Shown one piece after another: positions 1-6,180 of a stretch of 8,079 bases of DNA (position 1 is its first letter; each line of letters begins with the position of its first letter). The notes beneath the pieces were generated by a model that saw only the letters and a list, made by a program, of their open reading frames with translations, made no database searches and was not told where the DNA came from. The translations under genes were made by a program, and so were the position numbers. The stretch lies in NCBI GenBank assembly GCA_937967725.1, contig CALBSY010000414.1, forward strand, positions 1 to 8,079, in the 5' to 3' direction. Source of the stretch: an uncultured Alphaproteobacteria bacterium. Its GTDB lineage: Bacteria > Pseudomonadota > Alphaproteobacteria > Caulobacterales > Aquidulcibacteraceae.

Positions 1-1225
1 CGCCTTGCAGCCGTTCAAGCGCGCCGCTGAGGCTTGCCTCGGAATCGATCAGGAACTGGCCAGATGCGACCACACGCTGACCTTCGCTTAAGCCCTGGCG
101 CACCTCGATCCGGTTGCCGGCGCGGCGGCCGAGTTCGACTTCGGTGGGGATGTAGCGGCCGTTCTCGTCGGCGACGATTACCACCGTACGGCGTCCAGTT
201 TGAATTGCCGCCTCGGCGGGAATGATGAGCGCAGCATCCGAGCCAGGTTCGGCGATCTCGGCGTCGGCCGTCATGCCGGGACGCAATCGTCCATCGCTGT
301 TGGCGAGCGCGATCCGCACCTCGACGGTGCGCGTTGCGGGATCGGCGGCCGGCAGGACGCTCTCAATGCGTCCGGCGAAGCGCTCGCCGGGATAGGCCGT
401 TGTGCGCGCAACGACACGCGCGCCCGGACGCGCTGCGCCCGCGTCTGCCTGTGCCAGCGAAACCACAAGCCAGACCGGCGAGATGCCGTTGATGGAGGCG
501 AGCGGTGCCCCCTGCATCACCGTCATGCCGGCGCGTATGTCGAGCTGGGTGATGTCGCCGTCGATGTGCGCTGTAACCGTCGTGATTGGACGCGCCGCGC
601 CGTCGCGCTCACCGCGCGCCACCAGAGCTTCCGGCATGCCCAGCATCAACAAGCGCCGGCGCGCCGCTGCGGCCAGATCGCCGCCGGCGTTGCGCAACGC
701 CAAATAGTCAGCCTGTGCGGCCGTCCATTCCGGCACGCGGATGTCGACGATCGGCGTTCCCGCCGCGACCACATCGCCGACGGCGCGCCCGTACGAGCGC
801 TCAACGAAGCCGCTCGCACGCGCTTGCACGATAGCCACCTGGCGGTCGTTGAAGGCGATCACGCCCGCCGCCGTCACCGAACGCGCGAGCGGTGCGCGTT
901 CGACGGTCGCCAAGCGAACGCCCAGGTTCTGCGCCACGCTGGCATCGATGCGCACGCCAGCTTGGCCGCCGTCTTCGTCGGCGTAACGCGGCACGAGATC
1001 CATATCCATGAACGGCGAGCGGCCCGGCGCATCGAAATGCTGATCCGGAACCATCGGGTCGTACCAATAGAGCGCTTCGCGTTCGCCCGCGCTTTGCCTC
1101 GCGCCGGTGTTGCCCTGGTTAGCGCCAAGCCAATAAGCACCGAAACCGATGAGAGCCGCGACTGCGAAAGCGCCAGCAATCGCAAGCCCGGTGCGGAGGC
1201 GCTTTTGTTTGAGATGGTCCATCAT
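1..1225 (-). CDS. cusB: CusB-type efflux RND periplasmic adaptor subunit (partial, 3' end outside window)
   Basis: This is the membrane-fusion (adaptor) subunit of a tripartite Cu(I)/Ag(I) RND exporter, linking the inner-membrane pump to the outer-membrane channel. 408 residues are visible and the reading frame is still open at position 1. A basic N-terminus (KQKRLR) precedes a membrane anchor at about residues 13-33. Residues 53-79 form the CusB metal-binding module, with YDPM (55-58) and SPFMDMDLVP (70-79). M58, M73 and M75 align with the three methionines that bind Cu(I) in E. coli CusB. A barrel-sandwich/lipoyl half-motif lies around 125-165, a short helical hairpin around 167-205, and beta-barrel and membrane-proximal domains follow (GERFAGRIESVLPAADPATRT at about 280-300). 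The start overlaps the cusC stop as ATGA. A second ATG follows directly, and there is no clear Shine-Dalgarno, so translation is probably coupled to cusC. The family assignment is secure; metal specificity is inferred from the methionines. Confidence 0.93.
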   Translation of the reverse strand, partial: MMDHLKQKRLRTGLAIAGAFAVAALIGFGAYWLGANQGNTGARQSAGEREALYWYDPMVPDQHFDAPGRSPFMDMDLVPRYADEDGGQAGVRIDASVAQNLGVRLATVERAPLARSVTAAGVIAFNDRQVAIVQARASGFVERSYGRAVGDVVAAGTPIVDIRVPEWTAAQADYLALRNAGGDLAAAARRRLLMLGMPEALVARGERDGAARPITTVTAHIDGDITQLDIRAGMTVMQGAPLASINGISPVWLVVSLAQADAGAARPGARVVARTTAYPGERFAGRIESVLPAADPATRTVEVRIALANSDGRLRPGMTADAEIAEPGSDAALIIPAEAAIQTGRRTVVIVADENGRYIPTEVELGRRAGNRIEVRQGLSEGQRVVASGQFLIDSEASLSGALERLQG

Positions 1226-2472
1226 GGCGCGGTCCGTCCGTATTGCAGCGTGAGCGCCGCGCCCAGAATGGCCAGGCGCTGTTCGAGTTCGAACACATCG
1301 AGTTCAGCTTCGAGCGCGTCGCGGCGCGCCAGGATGAGTTGCTCGGCGCTCGCAGCGCCGCTGGCGAACGCGCCGCTCGCCGCCTCCGCGCGCTGGCGCG
1401 CCAGCGGCAGGCGCGTGTCGCGCGCGCGCGAAAGATTGGCCAACGTGGCGCGGTGTTCGGCAAGCTGACGCTCAAGTATGGCCGACACCGCTCGCTCGGC
1501 GGCGGTGCGTTGGGCCTCGACGCTTTGCGCCTCGGCGCGCCGGGCCTCGATCAGCGGACCCTGCCTGCCGCTCTGAAACAGCGGCAGGCCAATGCGCACC
1601 TCGACCGATGCCATATCGGAAAACTGCGGGGCGCGGCGCTGATACATGACCGACCACGACCAGTCGGGCGCGCGTTCGGCGCGCGCGAAGCGCAGATTGG
1701 CTGCAGCCATGGTGGTTTCCGCTTCGTACGCCGCCAAGTTTGGATGCGCGTCGAGATTGGCCCGCAATTGCGCTTCATCGATCAGGAACTGCGGCGGGGT
1801 TGGTGCAAGTGCGATGTCGGCGTCGCCGATCCAGCGCTGCAATTGCGCGCGCGCGGCCGCTGCTTCCGCGGCGAGGTCGGCGCGTCTGTCGTCAATGCGC
1901 GCGGTCTCGATTTCCGCGGCGATCGCGCCGTCGACGCTTCCCGTGCCGCCGGCGAGTCGTCCGCGCGCGGCCACGGCCAGCGCGCGAGCCTCTTCGCTAA
2001 TGCGATCGATCACCGTAAGGCGCCGTTCGGCGAAATAGAGTGCGATCCAGGCTTCAGCGGCGCCCAGTTGGGCTTCCAGGCGCGCGATGTCGAGCGCGGC
2101 GCGGGCGCGGTCCACCTCAGCCGCGGCGATGGCGCGCCGAGCGCGCCGCTCCGCGCCGCTGGGCATGTCCTGCATGATCCCGACGGATTGCATGGTCATG
2201 AAGTCGCGATCGAGCCGGTAGGCGTCGGGGCCGTCGGCGGGGACGTTCTGCAGGCCCAGCACCAATTGCGGATCGGGTAGGGCGCCAGCGGGACGCACGG
2301 ACCGTTCGGCGGCGGTGACGCTTGCCCGCTGCGCGGCGATGCTCGGTCCTTCGACGCGCGCGCGCTCGATCGCGTCGGCGAAACTTAAAGGTTCGGCATG
2401 AGCGCCGCCGGTGATGGCGGCAAAGGCAGCGCAGCTCAACAGCCACGCTTTGGTCGCCCGGACGGAGGGCAT
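1222..2472 (-). CDS. cusC: TolC/CusC-family outer membrane efflux protein
   Basis: This is the outer-membrane channel of the Cus-type exporter, 416 aa, somewhat shorter than E. coli CusC. The N-terminus is a Sec signal (positive MPSVRATK, hydrophobic WLLSCAAFAAI, cleavage after AHA at residue 26). C14 lies in an LLSC context, but the hydrophobic stretch before it is too short for a convincing lipobox and the AHA site is stronger. The mature protein has the family pattern of long Ala/Arg/Glu-rich helices in two repeats (SFADAIERA near residue 30; the second repeat begins near 240) and contains LVLGLQNVPADGPDAY and EVRIGLPLF typical of this family. The ATG at 2472 is preceded by AGGAG at 7-nt spacing, supporting the start. 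It lies 74 nt after the small metal-binding gene and overlaps cusB by 4 nt. Metal specificity comes from the neighbouring CusB module, not from this protein. Confidence 0.92.
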   Translation of the reverse strand: MPSVRATKAWLLSCAAFAAITGGAHAEPLSFADAIERARVEGPSIAAQRASVTAAERSVRPAGALPDPQLVLGLQNVPADGPDAYRLDRDFMTMQSVGIMQDMPSGAERRARRAIAAAEVDRARAALDIARLEAQLGAAEAWIALYFAERRLTVIDRISEEARALAVAARGRLAGGTGSVDGAIAAEIETARIDDRRADLAAEAAAARAQLQRWIGDADIALAPTPPQFLIDEAQLRANLDAHPNLAAYEAETTMAAANLRFARAERAPDWSWSVMYQRRAPQFSDMASVEVRIGLPLFQSGRQGPLIEARRAEAQSVEAQRTAAERAVSAILERQLAEHRATLANLSRARDTRLPLARQRAEAASGAFASGAASAEQLILARRDALEAELDVFELEQRLAILGAALTLQYGRTAP

Positions 2473-2510
2473 GGATCGACTCCTGACATGCTGAGACAGG
2501 ACGCATCACA

Positions 2511-2526
2511 TGCGCGCACGCGCGCA
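2511..2526 (-). other. Hairpin between the small metal-binding gene and cusC
   Basis: A perfect 6-bp inverted repeat (TGCGCG / CGCGCA) with a 4-nt loop sits about 20 nt downstream of the stop of the small metal-binding gene, in the 74-nt gap before cusC. No U-tract follows on the minus strand, so it is not a standard intrinsic terminator. It could stabilise the 3' end of the upstream message or moderate readthrough into cusC. In GC-rich DNA such repeats also arise by chance. Confidence 0.3.
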
Positions 2527-2546
2527 CGGCTTGCGTCAGTTCAGAG

Positions 2547-2894
2547 TCAGATCGCTCGTGGAGGACGGAAGAGGTCCTGCAGCGGCCCGCTTGGCGGCGG
2601 GGGCTGGCCCAGTTCCATGTAGGTCGCAGAAATGGCGGCGAACTGGAGAGCGCTGGGAGACGGCAGTGGCGTGATCGCGGTTGCCGTGCGGCAGGGCATG
2701 CCGACGGCGCAGCCGGTCATCTTGCCGCCATCGTCATCCTGAACGGGCGCGCCGCCTTCGTCGTCGCAGCAATCGTGCATGCCGCCAGCCGTCTGACCCT
2801 GTTGCATGGGGCAATGCTGCGCCGCGGCGGCGTTCGTCACGCCCCCGAGACCTAAGGCAAAAGCCGCAAACAGGGTAAACAAAACCCGGCGCAT
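2547..2894 (-). CDS. Small exported Cys/Met/His-rich protein, putative copper-binding leader gene of the efflux operon
   Basis: The protein is 115 aa. A signal peptide (MRRVLFTLFAAFALGLGG, cleavage probable after NAAAA at residue 25) leads directly into a chain of potential metal ligands: HCPM (27-30), MHDCC (39-43), MTGC (59-62) and MPC (66-68), separated by acidic and Gly-rich linkers. The C-terminal third contains no further Cys or His and ends in a proline-rich segment (QPPPPSGPLQDLFRPPRAI). As the first gene before cusCB, it is probably a periplasmic metal binder or a CopL-like accessory protein. I could not assign it to a named family with confidence. I chose the ATG at 2894 because it starts exactly at the signal peptide; an in-frame TTG at 2924 would add ten residues ahead of it. 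No strong Shine-Dalgarno precedes the ATG. Confidence 0.78.
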   Translation of the reverse strand: MRRVLFTLFAAFALGLGGVTNAAAAQHCPMQQGQTAGGMHDCCDDEGGAPVQDDDGGKMTGCAVGMPCRTATAITPLPSPSALQFAAISATYMELGQPPPPSGPLQDLFRPPRAI

Positions 2895-2954
2895 CGCACC
2901 ATGATACTGGCGATCGGTCGACAAGACGTCAACGCGGTTCGCCTCGCCTCTATA

Positions 2955-2979
2955 TTCGTTTGGCCCTCAGCGTGGTTAC
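2955..2979 (-). promoter_or_regulatory. Candidate ECF-sigma promoter for the efflux operon
   Basis: On the minus strand, GTAACC (2979 to 2974) is followed after 15 nt by CGAA (2958 to 2955). An AAC-containing -35 and a CGNA-type -10 at this spacing are typical of extracytoplasmic-function sigma factors. Transcription would begin near 2948, giving a leader of roughly 50 nt before the ATG at 2894. A similar element faces the bufferin operon on the opposite strand. An alternative sigma70-like pair (TTGACG 2932-2927, CAGTAT 2909-2904, 17-nt spacer) would start transcription almost at the start codon. Confidence 0.38.
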
Positions 2980-3224
2980 TCGCCTTCGCGGGCTCGCCTA
3001 CCTCCGCCTTGAGGCTAAAGCGGCCAGCGTTGGCATGTGGAGAGAAAACGCGGCGCGGTCGCTTGTCGTTCCTCGTCAAGCTTTGGGAGCCCACGTTCAC
3101 GAACACCGGCAAGCCGACGAGACTGAGTTTCGTGACGAGCCAAAGAGCTGGGCGCCATTCTGTCCGCCCGAGCACTTGTAGATCCAGTTCCGCTCGGACG
3201 CACCGGCAACACCACCTGGGAACC

Positions 3225-3250
3225 GTAACGCCGCTTGCGTGCGGGCCGTA
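3225..3250 (+). promoter_or_regulatory. Candidate ECF-sigma promoter for the bufferin operon
   Basis: GTAACG (3225-3230), a 16-nt spacer and CGTA (3247-3250) form an ECF-type -35/-10 pair. The expected transcription start is near 3257, giving a leader of about 33 nt before the bufA1 ATG. Caulobacter bufferin operons are reported to be controlled by the ECF factor SigF; the resemblance here is by eye and rests on short motifs. A GGAAC at 3219-3223 overlaps this -35 region but has no CGTT-like box at 16-17 nt. Confidence 0.4.
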
Positions 3251-3289
3251 GGAGCAAACGGGGGCTGCAAACCCACGGAGTCTTTCTCG

Positions 3290-3649
3290 ATGCGTACATC
3301 AACCCTCGCCGCCGCACTTGTACTTGGCGTTACACTGGCCGCGCCCCAGGCGGCCGCGAAGCCGAACGACAGGCTGACGGTGGCCGAGAGTGCGCCGGCT
3401 GACATACGGGCCGCCTTCACCAGCTGGGTCGCAAACGATCGCATCCGCGGCCAGCGCGAACGCTGCTACGGCATTGCGCTGGCTGGCGAAAACGATTGCC
3501 GCGCGGGGGCGGGCACCACCTGCGCCGGCACCTCCACCGTCGATTTCCAGGGCAATGCCTGGACCTATGCGCCGCGCGGAACATGTGAGCACATCATCAC
3601 ACCCGCGGGTGCTGCGTCATTGAGCGAACTCGACCGCAACAATCCCTAA
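3290..3649 (+). CDS. bufA: Bufferin-type RiPP precursor (DUF2282), first copy, Sec-exported
   Basis: This 119-aa protein is a precursor of the DUF2282/bufferin family, copper-chelating periplasmic peptides whose cysteines are modified by the DUF692 enzyme encoded downstream. Residues 1-23 form a Sec signal peptide ending in PQAAA. A charged helical segment follows (about 28-55, LTVAESAP...SWVANDR). The core has four cysteines at 59, 70, 78 and 99, in the motifs ERCYGIALAGENDC, GTTCAGTSTVD and APRGTCEHI, and a polar tail ends in LDRNNP. The ATG at 3290 has GGAG 9 nt upstream and begins exactly at the signal peptide; a GTG at 3239 in frame would put 17 residues before it and is unlikely. It is the first gene of the operon, 63 nt before a paralog. 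The modification chemistry is inferred from characterised relatives. Confidence 0.9.
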   Translation: MRTSTLAAALVLGVTLAAPQAAAKPNDRLTVAESAPADIRAAFTSWVANDRIRGQRERCYGIALAGENDCRAGAGTTCAGTSTVDFQGNAWTYAPRGTCEHIITPAGAASLSELDRNNP

Positions 3650-3650
3650 C

Positions 3651-3692
3651 GCCCGCTGCGGTGGCGCGCCCTAGCTGCGCGCTCGGGCGGGC
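3651..3692 (+). other. GC-rich nested hairpin between the two precursor genes
   Basis: The 63-nt gap holds an outer inverted repeat, GCCCGC (3651-3656) with GCGGGC (3687-3692), enclosing GCGCGC (3664-3669) and GCGCGC (3677-3682) around a 7-nt loop. It begins one base after the bufA1 stop codon and has no U-tract. It could protect the 3' end of a short bufA1 transcript or partly attenuate readthrough, raising first-precursor levels above those of the enzymes. This role is inferred from position only. Confidence 0.35.
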
Positions 3693-3712
3693 TGACAGCA
3701 AGGAGAACTCTG

Positions 3713-4153
3713 ATGAGTGCTAATCGGACCATATTGCGCAGTTCGGCGACCGCGGCCGCGCTTGCGCTAGGCCTTTCGCTCGCTGCGGCGTGTTCGCCTG
3801 CGGCGGAAAACACAGCAGCGAACGACCAACCAACAGGGACCGAGACGGCGCAAAACATCGCCCGATTGGCGATGCTGACCATTGCCGATGACGCGCCTGT
3901 GGACGCTCAAGAAGCCTTCGCGCAATGGGTGTCGACCGGCAACGCACCAGGCGAGCGGGTGCAGTGCTTTGGCATCGCCCAAGCCGGCGAAAACGATTGC
4001 GCCGCCGGTCCGGGAACAACCTGCGCCGGCACATCCACGGTCGACTATCAAGGCAACGCCTGGACGTTTGCGCCCGCTGGCGCGTGTGAACATATCCAAA
4101 CGCCTGCAGGCCCCGCGTCGCTTACGGCGCTGGATCGCAACGCGCCGGCTTGA
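3713..4153 (+). CDS. bufA: Bufferin-type RiPP precursor (DUF2282), second copy, probable lipoprotein
   Basis: This 146-aa protein is a paralog of the preceding precursor. By hand count about 48 of 61 residues match from the first core cysteine onward. Core cysteines are at 85, 96, 104 and 125, with the same 11/8/21 spacing as copy one. Conservative changes include CYG to CFG and GTC to GAC. The N-terminus differs: a basic region and hydrophobic stretch run to LSLAAAC, a lipobox-like sequence with C27, followed by SPAAENTAANDQPTGTETAQ, a flexible linker typical of lipoproteins. Ser at +2 would favour outer-membrane placement. Position -3 is Ala rather than the usual Leu, so signal peptidase I cleavage remains possible. 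AGGAG lies 7 nt before the ATG. The bufB start is only 4 nt after the stop, so translation of the precursor and enzyme is probably coupled. Confidence 0.88.
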   Translation: MSANRTILRSSATAAALALGLSLAAACSPAAENTAANDQPTGTETAQNIARLAMLTIADDAPVDAQEAFAQWVSTGNAPGERVQCFGIAQAGENDCAAGPGTTCAGTSTVDYQGNAWTFAPAGACEHIQTPAGPASLTALDRNAPA

Positions 4154-4157
4154 TCCG

Positions 4158-4997
4158 ATGCCGGATGGGTTGCCCAGCCGCGCGGGGCTCGGTCTCAAGG
4201 CCGAGCATTACCGCGCGGCTGTCGAGGCCGAGGCCGAGGGTCTTTGGTTCGAGGTTCATCCTGAGAACTACATGGTGGCGGGCGGCCCGCGTTTGGCGTG
4301 GCTGGAAGCGGCCCGGGCGCGCCGGCCGCTTTCGTTCCACGGCGTCGGCGCTTCGCTGGCGGGTCCAGATGATCTGGATGCCGACCATCTAGCGCGACTC
4401 AAAGCGCTGATCGCGCGGTTTGAGCCACAGCAAGTTTCTGAACACGTCGCGTGGTCGGCCGCTGGCGGCGCCTATTATGCGGACTTGTTTCCGTTGCCCT
4501 ACACCTTAGAGGCGCTGGCGCATCTGGTCGCGCGGGTGGACGCGTTTCAGAGCGCGATCGGACGGTGCATCCTGATCGAAAACCCCAGCGCCTATGTAGC
4601 GCTCCGCTCCGACATGGATGAGGTCACGTTCCTGACGGAAACCTGCGCGCGCGCCGGCTGCGGTCTGCTGCTCGACGTCAACAACGTCTACATCTCGGCC
4701 AACAATATGGGCTTTGACGCGGCGGCCTATCTCGATTCCGTGCCCGCCGATCTCGTGGGTGAGATTCACATCGCCGGGCACAACGCCGATCCCGCTTTGG
4801 GTCCTCGCATGCTGATCGACACGCACGCTGCGCCCGTCGTCGATCCGGTGTGGGCGCTTTATGAGCGGCTCGTCGCGCGCCTTGGTCCACGGCCGACGCT
4901 GTTGGAGCGAGACGCCGCCTTGCCGGCCTTTCCCGAGCTGATGCGAGAACGCGCGCGCGCCGATGCGGTGCTGGTCCCACGCGTGGAGGCGGCGTGA
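4158..4997 (+). CDS. bufB: DUF692/MNIO multinuclear non-heme iron oxidative enzyme (BufB)
   Basis: This 279-aa TIM-barrel enzyme is of the MNIO family, the normal size for it. Relatives oxidise cysteines in RiPP precursors using a di- or tri-iron centre and O2; bufferin enzymes are reported to make 5-thiooxazoles. Family motifs appear in order: GLGLKAEHY (10-18), WFEVHPENYM (30-39), HGVGASL (61-67), VSEHVAWS (93-100), LIENPSAY (139-146), GLLLDVNNVYISANN (169-183), GEIHIAGH (201-208), LIDTHAAPV (219-227) and TLLERD (247-252). Conserved candidate metal ligands include H61, E95/H96, E141, D173, N175, H204, H208, D221 and H223; none of the motifs is damaged. The same frame is open back to 3882 inside bufA2, but the ATG at 4158 matches the family N-terminus. 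It has no clear Shine-Dalgarno. Substrates are presumably both upstream precursors. Confidence 0.95.
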   Translation: MPDGLPSRAGLGLKAEHYRAAVEAEAEGLWFEVHPENYMVAGGPRLAWLEAARARRPLSFHGVGASLAGPDDLDADHLARLKALIARFEPQQVSEHVAWSAAGGAYYADLFPLPYTLEALAHLVARVDAFQSAIGRCILIENPSAYVALRSDMDEVTFLTETCARAGCGLLLDVNNVYISANNMGFDAAAYLDSVPADLVGEIHIAGHNADPALGPRMLIDTHAAPVVDPVWALYERLVARLGPRPTLLERDAALPAFPELMRERARADAVLVPRVEAA

Positions 4998-5743
4998 TGG
5001 CGCTCGCCGATTTTCACGCAGCGTTCCGCGCGGCCGCAAGTGGCCGTGATGAAGCTCGGCTGCATGCCTTCCTGCGCGGCGATGAAGCGGGGGTGCGCGT
5101 TTATCGCAACAATGTTGTCCGCGCCATCGCCGACTCTCTCGGCTCCAGCTATCCGGCCGTGCGGCGGTTGGTGGGCGACAATTGGTTCGACGCCGCGGCG
5201 GCGGCCTACTTGCGCCAGACGCCGCCGCGCGCGCGTTCGCTCGTCGGGTACGGCGAGGAATTCCCAGAATTTATCGAAGAACTGGCCACGGGATCGCTGC
5301 CATGGCTGGGCGCCGTCGCGCGCCTTGATCGCGCTTGGCTCGAAGCGCACATCGCTGAAGACGCCGCGCCGTTGACGGTCGCCGATTTCGCATACGCGGA
5401 CGCCATTCAGTCGACACGCTGTGCGCTCCACCCGAGCGCACGGATCATTGTAAGTCAATGGGCCGTGCATGCCGTGTGGGCCGCCAATCGCAGCGACCAT
5501 GAGGACGCGCACACACCGCGCGAAGTGCGCCGCGAGAGAGAGGCGTGCTTGGTTTGGCGCTACGAGCACGAAGTGCGCCACCGCGTGCTGAGCGCCGGCG
5601 AGGCCGCGTTCCTGCGCGCCATTGAGCCGGGTGCGGATCTGGGAGGGGCCTCCGAGCGCGCGCAAGATGCTGACGGCGATGTGGCTCAGATATTTGCCGG
5701 CGCGCTCGCTGCGGGCGTGCTGATCGGGGAGGGAAAGACATGA
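4997..5743 (+). CDS. bufC: DUF2063 partner protein of the MNIO enzyme (BufC)
   Basis: This 248-aa protein has the DUF2063 (HvfC/BufC-like) domain in its N-terminal half: DFHAAFRAA (5-13), VRVYRNNVVRAIADSL (33-48), YPAVRRLVGDNWF (52-64), an AYLRQTPPRARSLVGYGEEFPEFI-type segment (70-93) and LPWLGAVARLDRAWLEA (101-117). The C-terminal half resembles the second, less conserved domain of these proteins. Members of this family accompany DUF692 enzymes and bind the precursor during modification; older annotations as DNA-binding come from domain naming. The ATG at 4997 overlaps the bufB stop by one base (TGATG) and has GGAGG 7 nt upstream. An in-frame GTG at 4994 would add one residue and is less well placed. 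It acts in the cytoplasm, as there is no signal peptide. Confidence 0.92.
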   Translation: MALADFHAAFRAAASGRDEARLHAFLRGDEAGVRVYRNNVVRAIADSLGSSYPAVRRLVGDNWFDAAAAAYLRQTPPRARSLVGYGEEFPEFIEELATGSLPWLGAVARLDRAWLEAHIAEDAAPLTVADFAYADAIQSTRCALHPSARIIVSQWAVHAVWAANRSDHEDAHTPREVRREREACLVWRYEHEVRHRVLSAGEAAFLRAIEPGADLGGASERAQDADGDVAQIFAGALAAGVLIGEGKT

Positions 5744-6180
5744 CGGCGCTTTACGCGACATCGGTCAAATGGGCTAGCCTTGCGCAGCCGCTTGCGTTGT
5801 TGGGCGCGCGCCTGCTTGTAGCGCGCGTGTTTTTGCTTTCGGGACTGACGAAATGGAACGGGCTCACCATACGCGATGACACGTTCTATCTCTTCGCCGA
5901 CGAGTATTTCGCCAAATACGCCTTGCCCTCGGGCGTCACCAACACGTTCGCGGCGATGGCCGCAGTGGCGGAGATCGTTCTGCCGGTGCTGTTGATACTC
6001 GGGCTCTTCACGCGCATTGGCGCGTTGGGGCTGCTGGTGATGACAGGCGTCATCCAAGTGTTCGTTTATCCGGACGCGTGGTGGAACGTGCATGCATGGT
6101 GGATGGCGGTCCTGTTCGTGTTGATCGCGTTTGGGCCCGGCGCCTGGGCGGCTGATCGCGTTCTAAGGATCGAGCGCTGA
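5740..6180 (+). CDS. bufD: DoxX-family inner-membrane protein (BufD)
   Basis: This 146-aa membrane protein has four predicted membrane segments at about residues 17-36, 69-89, 92-110 and 117-135. The DoxX hallmarks are ARLLVARVFLLSGLTKW near the first helix and WNVHAWWMAVL before the last. DoxX-type proteins close many DUF692/DUF2063 operons, where an electron-transfer or quinone-linked role has been suggested but the exact function is not settled. The ATG overlaps the bufC stop by four bases (ATGA), and GGGGAGGG lies 6 nt upstream, a strong ribosome site. It is the last recognisable gene of the operon; I see no convincing terminator after it. Confidence 0.9.
   Translation: MTALYATSVKWASLAQPLALLGARLLVARVFLLSGLTKWNGLTIRDDTFYLFADEYFAKYALPSGVTNTFAAMAAVAEIVLPVLLILGLFTRIGALGLLVMTGVIQVFVYPDAWWNVHAWWMAVLFVLIAFGPGAWAADRVLRIER

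Larger units (their letters stand above)
2895..3289. other. Divergent intergenic region between the efflux and bufferin operons
   Basis: These 395 bases separate the divergent first genes. Reading frames on both strands give low-complexity Arg/Ser/Pro-rich translations with no recognisable domain, so I see no protein gene here. The ends carry the two promoter candidates annotated separately. The middle part (about 2985-3215) shows no tRNA, riboswitch or repeat that I can recognise. A small RNA or a decayed gene cannot be excluded. Confidence 0.6.

Noticed and set aside
1261..1302. LLSC in the CusC signal peptide as a lipobox
   Set aside because: The hydrophobic run before this Cys (residue 14, actually encoded near 2433-2431) is only about five residues, and a clear AHA signal peptidase I site follows at residue 26.
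200..1468. Long plus-strand open frame (422 codons) opposite the efflux genes
   Set aside because: Its translation is Arg/His/Ala-rich with no domain, and it lies antisense to clear cusB and cusC homology. It is a GC-rich shadow frame.
1243..2280. Plus-strand open frame of 345 codons opposite cusC
   Set aside because: It has no recognisable domain and low-complexity composition; the minus strand encodes a complete TolC-family protein with signal peptide and ribosome site.
2904..2932. Sigma70-like promoter TTGACG-17 nt-CAGTAT before the small metal-binding gene
   Set aside because: It would start transcription within a few bases of the start codon. Not impossible, but the ECF-like pair further upstream gives a more ordinary leader; not annotated separately.
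3882..4157. N-terminal extension of BufB by 92 residues
   Set aside because: The extension runs out of frame through the bufA2 core and is compositionally unlike DUF692 proteins. The family N-terminus begins near the ATG at 4158.
4859..5761. Minus-strand open frame of 300 codons across bufB/bufC
   Set aside because: It overlaps two well-conserved plus-strand genes and shows no protein-family features.
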